The notes: generated from the sequence alone by a model not told the origin. A DNA stretch of 64,000 bases from Extensimonas vulgaris (GCF_003337425.1 NZ_QPJU01000004.1:62001-126000), one strand, 5' to 3'; counted from the stretch's first letter, positions 9,896 through 19,040 are shown. Numbers and translations are program-made.

Positions 9896-11497
9896 ATGGC
9901 CGCTTACACCTCCTCTTGCACGCCCGTCACGCAGGGCGTGCCGCCGCCAGGCGCGATTGCGCGCGTGGCGATCGGTGACTTTTTGCGCCGCTCGGCGGCA
10001 CGCGATCCGCACAAAACCGTGTTTGTGCTCGGCAAACAGCGCATGAGCTACGGCGAATTCAACGACCAGGTCACGCGCTGCGCGAATGCGCTGCTGGCGC
10101 AAGGCCTCACGCGCGGCGACCGCGTGGCCACGCTGTGCAACAACTCGCTCGAATTCCTCATCGCCATGTTCGGTATCCATCGCGCCGGGCTGATCTGGGT
10201 GCCGATCAACACCGGTCTGGGACTGGAGGACGTGCGTTACATCCTCGAGCACTCGGAAGCGCGTTTCGTGCTCGTCGATGCGGCCTTGTTCGCGCGTCCA
10301 GAATTGCGCGACTTGCTTCAAGCCCAGCCCGGACGCGGCTGGGTGCTCGAGGGCGAAGGTTCAGGGTCTTTTTCGGCCTTTGCGCCCGCCATTGCCGCCC
10401 AATCAGCTATCGAAACAGAAGTGGAACTCCACGACCGCGACGTGGCGCAGATCATGTATACCAGCGGCACCACGGGGCGCCCCAAGGGCGTGATGCAAAG
10501 CCATCTGTCCGTGGTCATGGCGGCAATGAACAACGCGATCGAATTCGGTCTGTGGCGCGATGCCGTGAACATCGCCGTGCTGCCGCTGTTCCACTGCGCG
10601 CAGCACACACTGATGTGCGGCGTGCTGGCTGCGGGCGGCACGGTGATCGTGATGCGCGCCTTCGACCCCGGTGCCGTGCTCGACGCGATCGAGAACGAGC
10701 GGGTGACTTTTCTGATCGGCCTGCCGCTGATGCACCAGGCGATCCTCGACCACCCTTCGCGGCCGGGGCGCGACCTCTCCAGCCTGCGCATGTGCGTCTA
10801 TGCGATGGCGCCCATGCCCGAGACGCTGCTGCGCCGCTTGATAGCAGAAATCTGCCCGAACTACGCGCTCGGCACGGGTCAGACCGAGATGTATCCGCTG
10901 ACCATGGCGTTTCGCCCCGAAGAGCAGTTGCGGCGTTTCGGCTCCTACTGGGGCGTGAGCGCGCTCATCAACGACACCGCCGTGATGGACGACCAAGGCA
11001 ACATCCTCGGCCCCAACGAGGTCGGCGAGATCGTGCACCGTGGGCCCAACGTCATGGAGGGCTACTACAAAAATCCCGAAGCCACGGCCGAGGCGCGCGC
11101 GTTCGGCTGGCACCACACGGGCGACCTGGGTATGTGGATCGATGGACAGATGATGTTCAAGGATCGCAAAAAGGACATGATCAAGACCGGCGGTGAAAAC
11201 GTCCCTTCGGTCAAGGTCGAAGCCGTGCTGCTGCGCCATCCCGCTGTGGCAAATGCTGCCGCCGTGGGTTTGCCGCACCAGCGCTGGATCGAAGCCGTGA
11301 CGGCCTTCGTCACGCTCAAGCCGGGTGCGCAGGTCGATGAAGCCACGCTGATCGCGCACTGCAAGGAGCACCTGGGCGCGTTCGAGGTGCCCAAGTCAAT
11401 CCGCATCGTCGATGCGCTGCCCATGACATCGACCGGCAAGGTGCAAAAGCATCCGCTGCGCGAAAAATACCGCCATCTGTACGAGCTGGAAAACTGA
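9896..11497 (+). CDS. Acyl-CoA synthetase / AMP-dependent ligase
   Basis: Second AMP-forming acid-CoA ligase, 533 residues from MAAYTSSCTPVTQGV. P-loop MYTSGTTGRPKGVMQSH near residue 188, A5-like GTGQTEMYP, HHTGDLGMWIDGQMMFKDRKKDMIKTGGENV-type A7/A8 region, catalytic lysine in TSTGKVQKHPLRE. SD AAGGAGA at 9882-9888, 7 nt before the ATG. It follows the first ligase by 49 nt, so one transcript is likely. The two ligases are diverged, suggesting different acids, but the specificity is not readable. Confidence 0.92.
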   Translation: MAAYTSSCTPVTQGVPPPGAIARVAIGDFLRRSAARDPHKTVFVLGKQRMSYGEFNDQVTRCANALLAQGLTRGDRVATLCNNSLEFLIAMFGIHRAGLIWVPINTGLGLEDVRYILEHSEARFVLVDAALFARPELRDLLQAQPGRGWVLEGEGSGSFSAFAPAIAAQSAIETEVELHDRDVAQIMYTSGTTGRPKGVMQSHLSVVMAAMNNAIEFGLWRDAVNIAVLPLFHCAQHTLMCGVLAAGGTVIVMRAFDPGAVLDAIENERVTFLIGLPLMHQAILDHPSRPGRDLSSLRMCVYAMAPMPETLLRRLIAEICPNYALGTGQTEMYPLTMAFRPEEQLRRFGSYWGVSALINDTAVMDDQGNILGPNEVGEIVHRGPNVMEGYYKNPEATAEARAFGWHHTGDLGMWIDGQMMFKDRKKDMIKTGGENVPSVKVEAVLLRHPAVANAAAVGLPHQRWIEAVTAFVTLKPGAQVDEATLIAHCKEHLGAFEVPKSIRIVDALPMTSTGKVQKHPLREKYRHLYELEN

Positions 11498-11512
11498 ACC
11501 AGCGGTTTGCCG

Positions 11513-11543
11513 CCCTCCCTTCGTTATGGCGGACGAGGGAGGG
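11513..11543 (+). terminator. Strong hairpin after the second ligase gene, no U-tract
   Basis: CCCTCCCTTCGT (11513-11524) pairs with ACGAGGGAGGG (11533-11543) around an 8-nt loop with one bulged T. No run of T follows, so it may be a Rho-assisted stop or an RNA-stabilising 3' end rather than an intrinsic terminator. It separates the ligase pair from the next gene group. Confidence 0.4.
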
Positions 11544-11564
11544 TGAATTCAACTAGCTGAACCT

Positions 11565-11579
11565 AACTAACAACTGTTC
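11565..11579. promoter_or_regulatory. Candidate operator sharing the TetR-region motif
   Basis: AACTAACAACTGTTC, upstream of the enoyl-CoA hydratase gene. It matches the first nine bases and GTT of the motif at 7437-7451 (opposite strand). Its core AACA-AC-TGTT is an inverted repeat. A TAACAT stretch at 11583-11588 could be a -10 box, in which case the site would lie between -35 and -10. Same-regulator control is inference. Confidence 0.35.
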
Positions 11580-11688
11580 TGCTAACATAGCGGCTCCCGG
11601 TCTGCGCAAAGGCACCTCATGCACTGCGATCGAGCCGGGCGTGTTGGTCGTTTCGTTTCTCACTCTGTCCGCGCCATCGAAAGTCCCC

Positions 11689-12471
11689 ATGTCTGCCCAA
11701 GCCTCCATTTTGTTCAACACCGATGCCGATGGTATTGGTACGCTCACGCTCAACCGGCCTGAGCAGCTCAACGCCTTCGACATGGACATGGTCGATGCCT
11801 GGCGCGCGGCGCTGGAAGCCGCGGAGGCGGATGAGCGCGTCAAGGTCATCGTCGTTACGGGGGCAGGGCGTGCGTTTTGCGCAGGCGGCGATTTTGCCGA
11901 GATGGCCAAGTTCAGCGGCATGGACAGCATGGCGCGCAAGGATTTTCTCTACCGCCACGTGCACCGTATCGCGCTGACACTCGAGCGCATGGAAAAACCC
12001 GTGATCGCGGCGATCAACGGTGCGGCGCGTGGCGCCGGCTGCGACATGGCGCTGATGTGCGACATCCGCATCATGGCGAACTCGGCCACGCTGGCCGAGA
12101 GCTACATCAACATCGGCCTCATGGCGGGTGACGCCGGCGCGTGGTTCTTGCCGCGCCTCATAGGCACGGCGCGCGCGCTCGAGCTGTTCTGGACGGGGCG
12201 CGTAGTGGGCGCCGAAGAAGCCGAGCGCATCGGCATGGTGAACCGCGCCGTGCCCGATGCGCAGCTGCTGCCCGTCACTTACGAGCTTGCGCGCACCATC
12301 GCCTCCAAGTCGCAGCAGGCCGTGCGCTTTTTCCGCCGCGCCGTCTACCAAAGCCAGACCATGGCGCTGGCCACGCACCTCGACATGGTGTCGTCGCACA
12401 TGGCGGTGCTCGAAGATACGCCCGAGCACCGCGCGGGCATCGCCGCCTTTTTCGAGCGCAACCAAAAATAA
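11689..12471 (+). CDS. Enoyl-CoA hydratase/isomerase family protein
   Basis: Crotonase-fold CoA enzyme, 260 residues from MSAQASILFNTDADG; this ATG fits the family N-terminus better than one 16 codons upstream. First oxyanion hole FCAGGDFAEMAKF and second ARGAGCDMAL are present. The first catalytic position is Asp (GCDM) rather than the usual Glu (GCEL), and the usual PGAGGTQRLPR loop reads MAGDAGAWFLPR. The second acidic residue, AESYINIGL, is kept. The reaction may therefore be hydration of an unusual substrate or another crotonase chemistry. It is followed after 13 nt by a CaiB-type transferase. Confidence 0.9.
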   Translation: MSAQASILFNTDADGIGTLTLNRPEQLNAFDMDMVDAWRAALEAAEADERVKVIVVTGAGRAFCAGGDFAEMAKFSGMDSMARKDFLYRHVHRIALTLERMEKPVIAAINGAARGAGCDMALMCDIRIMANSATLAESYINIGLMAGDAGAWFLPRLIGTARALELFWTGRVVGAEEAERIGMVNRAVPDAQLLPVTYELARTIASKSQQAVRFFRRAVYQSQTMALATHLDMVSSHMAVLEDTPEHRAGIAAFFERNQK

Positions 12472-12484
12472 GGCAGGCCAGGGC

Positions 12485-13702
12485 ATGCAAGGCGTTTTGC
12501 ACGGCATCACCGTCCTCGACCTCTCGCGCCTGATCGCCGGCCCCTACGCCGCGATGGTGCTCGCGGATCTCGGGGCGCGGGTCATCAAGGTCGAGGCGCT
12601 GGCCGGCGAAGAAGGGCGGCATTTCGGCCCACCTTTTTACGGCGAGGACAGCGTCACCTTCGTCAACTGCAACCGCGGCAAGGAGTCGATCGCGCTCGAC
12701 CTGCGCAAGCCCGAAGGGCGCGAGGTGCTGCACCGCCTGATCCGCCAAGCGCACGTGCTGGTGCACAACTTCCGCCCTGACTTCGCTGAAAAGCAGGGCC
12801 TGACCTACGAGGACGTGCGCGCCATCCACCCGGGCATCATTTATTACATGGTGAGCGCATTCGGCGAGCAGACCGCGTACCGGCTGCGCCCAGCAGTGGA
12901 CAGCGTGGTGCAAGGCATGGCCGGCGCCTTCTACGCGAGCGGGGAGGAGGGCGATCCGCCCATACGCATTGGCTTGCCGGTGATCGACGTGGTCTCGGGC
13001 ATGTGCGGCGCGCTCGGCGTGCTCACGGCCGTGATGCACTGGCAAAAGACCGGCGAAGGCCAGCGCGTGGAGCTCTCGCTGGCCGACACCATCCTCAACA
13101 TCATGGCCAACAAGTTTGGCGAGCTCGCGGTCACGCACCGGGAGCCCGTGCGCTCGGTGAACCTGCCGATCGCCGTGCCGAGCCGGCATTTCTGCGCCGC
13201 CGACGGCGCCTGGTTCAGCGTCTCGGTGGTCAACGAAGGGGCGTTCAAACGCTTCTGTGCAGTGCTCGACAAGCCCGAGTGGCTCAGCGACGAGCGCTAT
13301 CACAACAATACCGCGCGGATTCGCCACAGCAAGGAATTGCTTGCCGAACTCGAAGCCATTTTCCGCACCCGCCCGGCACACGAATGGGTGGCCGCGTTCG
13401 ACGCAGCCGACATCCCCTGTGGCCCCGTGAACACGGTCACGCAGGCCATGGCCGATCCGGTGCTTGGCGGGCGTTTCGTGCAGCATCCGCAAATGCCGGG
13501 CTACCCCTTGATTCCTTTTCCGGCACAGCCCGCGGCGGGCATGCGCAAACTGAGTGACATGGCGCCGCCCCCCGCTTTGGGTCAGCACACGGCGGCCGTG
13601 CTCAGCGAATTGGGCTACGCCGCGTCCGAGATCGAGCGCCTGGCGACGGCCGGCGTGGTGCGCTTGCAGGATAGCGCCAAAAAATCCTCCATGGAGCAAT
13701 GA
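12485..13702 (+). CDS. CaiB/BaiF-type (class III) CoA-transferase
   Basis: Moves CoA between two carboxylic acids through an aspartyl-CoA intermediate. 405 residues from MQGVLHGITVLDLSRLIAGPY, the normal length for the family. N-terminal signature LADLGARVIKVE and GREVLHRLI..ADVLVHNFRP-like segment are present. The catalytic Asp is expected at about residue 168 (GLPVIDVVSG), matching Asp169 of formyl-CoA transferase. It lies 13 nt after the hydratase and its TGA is 4 nt before the acetoacetyl-CoA synthetase ATG, so translation is probably coupled. Donor and acceptor are unknown. Confidence 0.92.
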   Translation: MQGVLHGITVLDLSRLIAGPYAAMVLADLGARVIKVEALAGEEGRHFGPPFYGEDSVTFVNCNRGKESIALDLRKPEGREVLHRLIRQAHVLVHNFRPDFAEKQGLTYEDVRAIHPGIIYYMVSAFGEQTAYRLRPAVDSVVQGMAGAFYASGEEGDPPIRIGLPVIDVVSGMCGALGVLTAVMHWQKTGEGQRVELSLADTILNIMANKFGELAVTHREPVRSVNLPIAVPSRHFCAADGAWFSVSVVNEGAFKRFCAVLDKPEWLSDERYHNNTARIRHSKELLAELEAIFRTRPAHEWVAAFDAADIPCGPVNTVTQAMADPVLGGRFVQHPQMPGYPLIPFPAQPAAGMRKLSDMAPPPALGQHTAAVLSELGYAASEIERLATAGVVRLQDSAKKSSMEQ

Positions 13703-13706
13703 CACG

Positions 13707-15689
13707 ATGAGCAGTGAAACGCCAGAGATTCTGTGGACACCCTCGCCCGAGCGCGTCGCGAAGGCCGAGCTCACGCGCTTTCAGCAATGGCTGGAGCGCG
13801 AAAGAGGCTTGCGCTTTGCCGACTATGCTGCGCTGTGGCAATGGTCGGTCGATGACCTCGAAGGCTTCTGGAGCGCGATCGTGCAGTATTTCGATCTGCC
13901 CCTCGAGAACTGGAACGGTCAGGTGCTGACCGAGCGCAAGATGCCCGGCGCGCAGTGGTTCGTCGGCGCGCGCACCAACTATGCACGCCAGGTATTCCGC
14001 CATGCCACCGATGCGCGGCCCGCGATCGTGTTTCGCAACGAGGTGGGCGAGCGCTCCGAAATGTCCTGGCGCACGCTGCAAGAGCAAGTCGCGGCGCTTG
14101 CGCAGTGGCTGCGTGAAGCGGGCGTGCAGCCCGGCGACCGCGTGGCGGCGTACCTGCCCAACATCCCGCAGACCATGGTGGCCTTTCTGGCCGTGGTGTC
14201 GGTGGGTGCGATCTGGTCGGTGTGCTCGCCCGACATGGGCGCGCCCACGGTGCTCGACCGCTTCCGCCAGATCGAGCCCAAAGTGTTGCTTGCCGTCGAT
14301 GGCTACCAATGGGGTGGGCGCAGGTACGAGCGCCGCGACACCGTGGCCATGCTGCTCGAGGGCTTGCCGAGCGTGCAGCGCTGCATCTTCCTGCCTTATC
14401 TGGACACGAACGCGCGCCCCGATGGCCTGCGCAACGCCGTGCTCTGGAGCGAAACCCTGGCCAAGCCCGCCGAGCTGCAGATCGCCGCGCTGCCGTTTGA
14501 TCATCCGCTGTGGATCGTCTATTCCTCGGGCACCACGGGCTTGCCCAAGCCCATCGTGCACGGTCACGGCGGCATCGTGCTCGAACAGGTCAAGCTCATG
14601 CGCCTGCACAACGACCTCGGGCCCGAAGACAACTTCCATTGGTTCTCGACCACGGGCTGGATCATGTGGAACTGCCAGATCGGCGGCTTGCTCGTGGGCG
14701 CGACGGCCTGCGTGTACGACGGCAATCCCGCCTGGCCCGATTACGGCACTCTGTGGCGCTTTGCGGGTGACGTGGGGCTGCACTTCCTCGGCGCGAGCGC
14801 GGCGTTTTTTGCTGCCTGTCAAAAACATGGCATAGAGCCGCGCGAGATCGCCGATTTGCGCTCTTTGCGCGGCGTTGGCTCGACCGGCTCGCCGCTTGCG
14901 CCCGAGAGCTACCACTGGCTCGCTGAAAAACTTGGGCGCGAGGTTTGGATCGATCCGATTTCCGGCGGCACCGACTTTGCCGGAGCCTTCGTCGGCGGCG
15001 TGCCCACGCTGCCGGTGTATCTCGGCGAGATGCAGGGCCGCTGCCTGGGCGCGCGCGTGGAGGCTTTCAACGAGCAGGGGCAGCCGGTGATTGACGAGGT
15101 GGGCGAGCTGGTCTGCACCGCGCCCATGCCTTCGATGCCGCTGTATTTCTGGAACGATCCAGGCAACAAACGCTACCTCGAGAGTTACTTCGACATGTTC
15201 CCGGGCGTGTGGCGCCACGGCGACTGGATTCGCATCACGCCGCGCGGCGGCGCCATCATTTACGGCCGCAGCGACACCACCATCAACCGCCACGGCGTGC
15301 GCATGGGCACGAGCGACATCTACAGCGTGGTCGAAGCATTGCCCGAAGTGCTCGACAGCCTGGTCGTGGACCTCGAATACCTGGGGCGCGAGAGCTACAT
15401 GCCCATGTTCGTCGTGCTGCGTCCCGGGGTTACCTTGGATCAGCCGTTGATCGAGCGCATCAAAAATGCCATCCGCACCTCCGTCTCGCCGCGCCATGTG
15501 CCCGACGAGGTGTTCGTCGTTCCCGAGGTGCCGCGCACCCTCACGGGCAAAAAGCTCGAATTGCCCATCAAAAAGCTGCTGCTCGGGCACCCGCTCGAAA
15601 AAGTCGTGAACCGTGATGCGCTCGCCAATCCCGCGAGCCTCGATTGGTTCCTCGAATTCGCGCGCCGCCGCGCCGCGCAGACGCAGTAA
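13707..15689 (+). CDS. Acetoacetyl-CoA synthetase (acetoacetate-CoA ligase)
   Basis: Activates acetoacetate to acetoacetyl-CoA for thiolytic cleavage or synthesis. 660 residues from MSSETPEILWTPSPERV, matching the family's ~650 residues. The family-specific N-terminal ACAS domain (ITRFQQWLERERGL-like, AEYFDLP-like) is followed by the P-loop YSSGTTGLPKPIVHGHGG near residue 272, STTGWIMWNCQIGGLL and the C-terminal lysine motif TLTGKKLELPIKKLL. It links to the upstream thiolase-containing operon, since acetoacetate is a ketone-body-type end product. Start chosen over a longer frame that overlaps the transferase gene. Confidence 0.94.
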   Translation: MSSETPEILWTPSPERVAKAELTRFQQWLERERGLRFADYAALWQWSVDDLEGFWSAIVQYFDLPLENWNGQVLTERKMPGAQWFVGARTNYARQVFRHATDARPAIVFRNEVGERSEMSWRTLQEQVAALAQWLREAGVQPGDRVAAYLPNIPQTMVAFLAVVSVGAIWSVCSPDMGAPTVLDRFRQIEPKVLLAVDGYQWGGRRYERRDTVAMLLEGLPSVQRCIFLPYLDTNARPDGLRNAVLWSETLAKPAELQIAALPFDHPLWIVYSSGTTGLPKPIVHGHGGIVLEQVKLMRLHNDLGPEDNFHWFSTTGWIMWNCQIGGLLVGATACVYDGNPAWPDYGTLWRFAGDVGLHFLGASAAFFAACQKHGIEPREIADLRSLRGVGSTGSPLAPESYHWLAEKLGREVWIDPISGGTDFAGAFVGGVPTLPVYLGEMQGRCLGARVEAFNEQGQPVIDEVGELVCTAPMPSMPLYFWNDPGNKRYLESYFDMFPGVWRHGDWIRITPRGGAIIYGRSDTTINRHGVRMGTSDIYSVVEALPEVLDSLVVDLEYLGRESYMPMFVVLRPGVTLDQPLIERIKNAIRTSVSPRHVPDEVFVVPEVPRTLTGKKLELPIKKLLLGHPLEKVVNRDALANPASLDWFLEFARRRAAQTQ

Positions 15690-15749
15690 GGCCTGCTCCA
15701 GGGCATTTTTTCTTCACCCCCCCGCCACCCTCATCACCAAGGAAGCACC

Positions 15750-16532
15750 ATGAGCGACAAAGAAATCATGTACGACGTCAAAAACTACGTCGCCACGATC
15801 ACCATCAACCGCCCCAAGACGCTCAATGCGTTCACAGGGGACAACATCAAGGAAATGGAAAGCCTGCTGGCGCAGGCCGCGGCCGACTCCAAGGTGGGCG
15901 TGATCGTGCTCACGGGCACTGGCGAGCGTGCATTCTGCGTCGGCGGTGACGTGAACTGGGAAAAGGGCACGGGCGGCAAGAGCGGGCTGCAAGACTTGAA
16001 CTTCACCTTCAACCGGCAAATCGTCGAATGCCCCAAGCCCGTGATCGCGCGCGTCAATGGCTATGCGATCGGCGCCGGGCACCATATTGCCTATTTCTGC
16101 GATTACACGATTGCAGCTGAACACGCCATCTTTGGCCAGAATGGCCCGCGCGTGGGTTCGCCCGCAGGGGGTTACATCGTCGCGCATGCGGCCAATGTGC
16201 TGGGCCACAAGCGTGCGCGCGAGCTGTGGATGCTATGCCGCCGCTACACCGCGCAGCAGGCTTACGAGTGGGGTCTGGCGAACGCCGTCGTGCCCATGGC
16301 CAAGCTCGACGAAGAAGTGCAAAAGGTCTGTGAGGAATACCTCTCGCTTTCGCCCACCTGCCTCAAAATCGTCAAACGCTCGTTCTACCACCACATGGAG
16401 CCCATCCTGAAGTACGACATGAACGACTTGATCAAGGAAGTCGCCCCGAACTATTTCAGCACCGGCGAGCAGCAAGAAGGCGCGAGCGCCTTTCTCGAAA
16501 AACGCAAGCCCGATTTCAGCAAGTTCCGTTGA
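15750..16532 (+). CDS. MenB/BadI-like crotonase family protein
   Basis: Crotonase-fold CoA enzyme, 260 residues from MSDKEIMYDVKNYVATITINR. It resembles 1,4-dihydroxynaphthoyl-CoA synthase (MenB) and 2-ketocyclohexanecarboxyl-CoA hydrolase (BadI) more than ordinary hydratases: FCVGGDVNW, YAIGAGHHIAYFCDYTIAAEHAIFGQNGPRVGS, YFSTGEQQEG and the end EKRKPDFSKFR. The MenB catalytic Asp in GSFDGG is replaced: here the loop reads GSPAGGY with Ala at about 139. No men genes are nearby, so menaquinone synthesis is unlikely. A C-C ring or chain cleavage or hydration in the catabolic pathway is possible. SD AAGGAAG precedes the ATG. Confidence 0.88.
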   Translation: MSDKEIMYDVKNYVATITINRPKTLNAFTGDNIKEMESLLAQAAADSKVGVIVLTGTGERAFCVGGDVNWEKGTGGKSGLQDLNFTFNRQIVECPKPVIARVNGYAIGAGHHIAYFCDYTIAAEHAIFGQNGPRVGSPAGGYIVAHAANVLGHKRARELWMLCRRYTAQQAYEWGLANAVVPMAKLDEEVQKVCEEYLSLSPTCLKIVKRSFYHHMEPILKYDMNDLIKEVAPNYFSTGEQQEGASAFLEKRKPDFSKFR

Positions 16533-16537
16533 TTGCA

Positions 16538-16600
16538 ATAGCTATTTTTTAGATAGCTGCTTGCGCTTTATGGACGGGCGCTAAGGGCTGTTTTTGTTCA
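16538..16600 (+). repeat. ~45-bp interspersed repeat, intergenic copy
   Basis: Core AGATAGCTGCTTGCGCTTTA at 16551-16570, followed by the CGCTAAGGG-GTTTTTG tail. Same family as copies near 31830, 45705 and 50190. It fills most of the space between the MenB/BadI-like gene and the acyl-CoA dehydrogenase gene and may separate the two transcription units. Confidence 0.75.
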
Positions 16601-16662
16601 AATTTGCCAAGTGCCTTTGGCAATCCGCCCAGTCGTGTCCTTGGCTTACCTTCGTTTCCAAA

Positions 16663-17820
16663 ATGACCACCACCGAACGCTACCCCGAGTTGCGCGCCGC
16701 GCTGCGCGATCTTTTCAAGCGCTTTCCTGACGAATACTTTCGCAAAATCGACGAGGCCCGCGGCTACCCTGAGGAATTCGTCGATGCGCTCACGCAGGCC
16801 GGCTGGCTCGCCGTGATGATTCCGCAGGAATACGGCGGCGCGGGGCTCGGGCTGGCGGAGGCTTCGGTGGTCATGGAGGAAGTCAACCGCTGCGGCGGCA
16901 ACGCTGGCGCCTGCCACGGCCAGATGTACAACATGGGTACCTTGCTGCGCCACGGCTCGCCCGAGCAAAAGCGCCGCTACCTGCCCAAGATCGCGAGCGG
17001 CGCTTTGCGCCTGCAATCCATGGCAGTGACCGAGCCCACCACCGGCACCGACACCACAAAAATCAAGACCACGGCGACCAAGCAGGGCGACCGCTACGTG
17101 GTCAATGGCCAGAAGGTGTGGATCTCGCGCATCCAGCACTCCGATTTGATGATTCTGCTTGCGCGCACCACGCCGCTCAAGGACGTCAAGCGCAAGTCCG
17201 AGGGCATGTCGATCTTCATCGTCGATTTGCACGAGGCGATTGGCAAGGGCCTTACCGTGAAGCCGATCCGCAACATGGTCAACCACGAGACCAACGAGCT
17301 TTTCTTTGACAACCTCGAAATCCCCGAAGAAAACCTCATCGGCCAGGAAGGGCAGGGCTTCAAATACATCCTCGACGGGCTGAACGCCGAGCGCACGCTG
17401 ATCGCCGCCGAGTGCATAGGCGACGCGCGCTGGTTCGTCGAGCGCAGCGCCCGCTATGCGCGCGAGCGCCGCGTGTTCGATCGCCCCATAGGCCAGAACC
17501 AGGGCGTGCAATTCCCGATTGCCGAGGCGCACATCGAAACCGAAGCCGCCGACCTCATGCGCTGGCGCGCCTGCGAGCTGTTCGACGCGCACCAGCCCTG
17601 CGGCGCCGAAGCCAACATGGCCAAATACCTTGCCGCCAAGGCCTCGTGGGAGGCCGCGAACACCGCGATCCAGACGCACGGCGGCTTCGGTTTTGCCTGC
17701 GAATACGACGTGGAGCGCAAATTCCGCGAAACGCGCCTGTACCAGGTCGCGCCGATCTCGACCAATCTGGTGCTGAGCTACGTGGCCGAACACGTGCTCG
17801 GGCTGCCGCGTTCTTTTTGA
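16663..17820 (+). CDS. Acyl-CoA dehydrogenase family protein
   Basis: 385 residues from MTTTERYPELRAAL. FAD-binding motifs AVTEPTTGTDTTKIKT and ERRVFDRPIGQNQGVQFPIAEAH identify the family. The C-terminal catalytic YEGT is absent: the equivalent region is RLYQVAPISTNL, so the base is expected in LNAERT (inference by analogy with isovaleryl-CoA dehydrogenase). It opens a tight five-gene set with CaiB-type transferase (11 nt downstream), MmgE/PrpD, CitE-like lyase and citryl-CoA-lyase-like genes. This suggests a dicarboxylyl- or hydroxy-dicarboxylyl-CoA substrate rather than a plain fatty acyl-CoA. That is inference from neighbours. Confidence 0.91.
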   Translation: MTTTERYPELRAALRDLFKRFPDEYFRKIDEARGYPEEFVDALTQAGWLAVMIPQEYGGAGLGLAEASVVMEEVNRCGGNAGACHGQMYNMGTLLRHGSPEQKRRYLPKIASGALRLQSMAVTEPTTGTDTTKIKTTATKQGDRYVVNGQKVWISRIQHSDLMILLARTTPLKDVKRKSEGMSIFIVDLHEAIGKGLTVKPIRNMVNHETNELFFDNLEIPEENLIGQEGQGFKYILDGLNAERTLIAAECIGDARWFVERSARYARERRVFDRPIGQNQGVQFPIAEAHIETEAADLMRWRACELFDAHQPCGAEANMAKYLAAKASWEAANTAIQTHGGFGFACEYDVERKFRETRLYQVAPISTNLVLSYVAEHVLGLPRSF

Positions 17821-17831
17821 AGGGGACTCGC

Positions 17832-19007
17832 ATGCGTCCCTTGGAAGGAATGCTCGTCGTCACGCTCGAGCACGCGATCGCCGCACCGTTTTGCACGCGC
17901 CAGCTCGCCGACCTCGGCGCGCGCGTGATCAAGGTCGAACGCCCCGGCGAGGGCGACTTCGCGCGCGCCTACGACAGCCGCACGCACGGCCTGGCCTCGC
18001 ACTTCGTCTGGTGCAACCGCTCCAAAGAGAGCCTGACGCTGGACCTCAAGCACCCCGAGGGCCGCGCCATCCTGCAAAAGCTGCTGGAGCGCGCCGACGT
18101 GCTGGTGCAAAACCTCGCGCCGGGCGCAGCCGCGCGCATGGGGCTGGACCACGCGCGCCTTGCCGCGGTGAACCCGCGCATCGTCGTGTGCGGCATTTCG
18201 GGCTACGGCGACGGCGGCCCCTATACCGAGAAAAAAGCCTACGACCTGCTGATCCAGAGCGAATCGGGGTTCGTGTCCATCACCGGCACGCCCGAGCAGC
18301 CCTGCAAAGCCGGCCTGTCGATCGCCGACATCGCCGCCGGCATGTACGCCTACAGCAGCATCCTCGCAGCCCTGCTCGAGCGCGGGCGCACGGGCCAGGG
18401 CCGGCAGATCGAAATCTCCATGCTCGAAGCCATGGCCGAGTGGATGGGTTATCCGCTGTACTACACCATAGACGGCCAGCCGCCGCCCGTGCGCGCTGGC
18501 GCCGCGCACGCCTCCATTTACCCCTATGGCCCTTTCACCTGCGGCGACGGCAAGCAGGTCGTGCTCGCCGTGCAGCACGACCGTGAATGGGCCACGTTCT
18601 GCGAAAAAGTCCTGCAGCGCCCCGACCTGGTGCAGCCCTACCTCGGCAACGCCAAGCGCCTGGCCGAGCGCGAGCAGCTGCGCGTGGTGATAGAGCAGGT
18701 CTGCGCCACGCTCACCGCGGCGCAGCTCGTCGAGCGCCTCGACGCCGCGCAGATCGCGAACGGCCAGCTCAACGAGATCGCTGACCTCTGGCAGCACCCG
18801 CAGCTCGCCGCGCGCGGGCGCTGGACGCAGATCGATTCTCCCGCGGGCCCGCTGCCCGCGCTCTACCCGCCGCACCACCTGCAGGGCAGCGAGCCGCCGC
18901 CCATGGGGCCGGTGCCGGCGCTCGGTGCGCACACCGAGGCGATCCTTGCCGAACTCGGCTATGCCGATGCCGATGTCGCGCGCCTGCGCGCCGCCAAGGC
19001 CATCTAA
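17832..19007 (+). CDS. CaiB/BaiF-type (class III) CoA-transferase, second copy
   Basis: 391 residues from MRPLEGMLVVTLEHAIAAPF. Class III features: QLADLGARVIKVERPGEGDFAR, DVLVQNLAPGAAARMGL, SGYGDGGPY, and the expected catalytic Asp at about 166 in AGLSIADIAAG. Clearly diverged from the copy at 12485. Located between an acyl-CoA dehydrogenase and an MmgE/PrpD gene and upstream of a CitE-like lyase; a dicarboxylate such as citramalate, itaconate or mesaconate is a reasonable acceptor, but nothing in the sequence fixes it. Confidence 0.92.
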   Translation: MRPLEGMLVVTLEHAIAAPFCTRQLADLGARVIKVERPGEGDFARAYDSRTHGLASHFVWCNRSKESLTLDLKHPEGRAILQKLLERADVLVQNLAPGAAARMGLDHARLAAVNPRIVVCGISGYGDGGPYTEKKAYDLLIQSESGFVSITGTPEQPCKAGLSIADIAAGMYAYSSILAALLERGRTGQGRQIEISMLEAMAEWMGYPLYYTIDGQPPPVRAGAAHASIYPYGPFTCGDGKQVVLAVQHDREWATFCEKVLQRPDLVQPYLGNAKRLAEREQLRVVIEQVCATLTAAQLVERLDAAQIANGQLNEIADLWQHPQLAARGRWTQIDSPAGPLPALYPPHHLQGSEPPPMGPVPALGAHTEAILAELGYADADVARLRAAKAI

Positions 19008-19040
19008 GAGCGCCAGCCATTGTGTAGAACGACTGATTCC

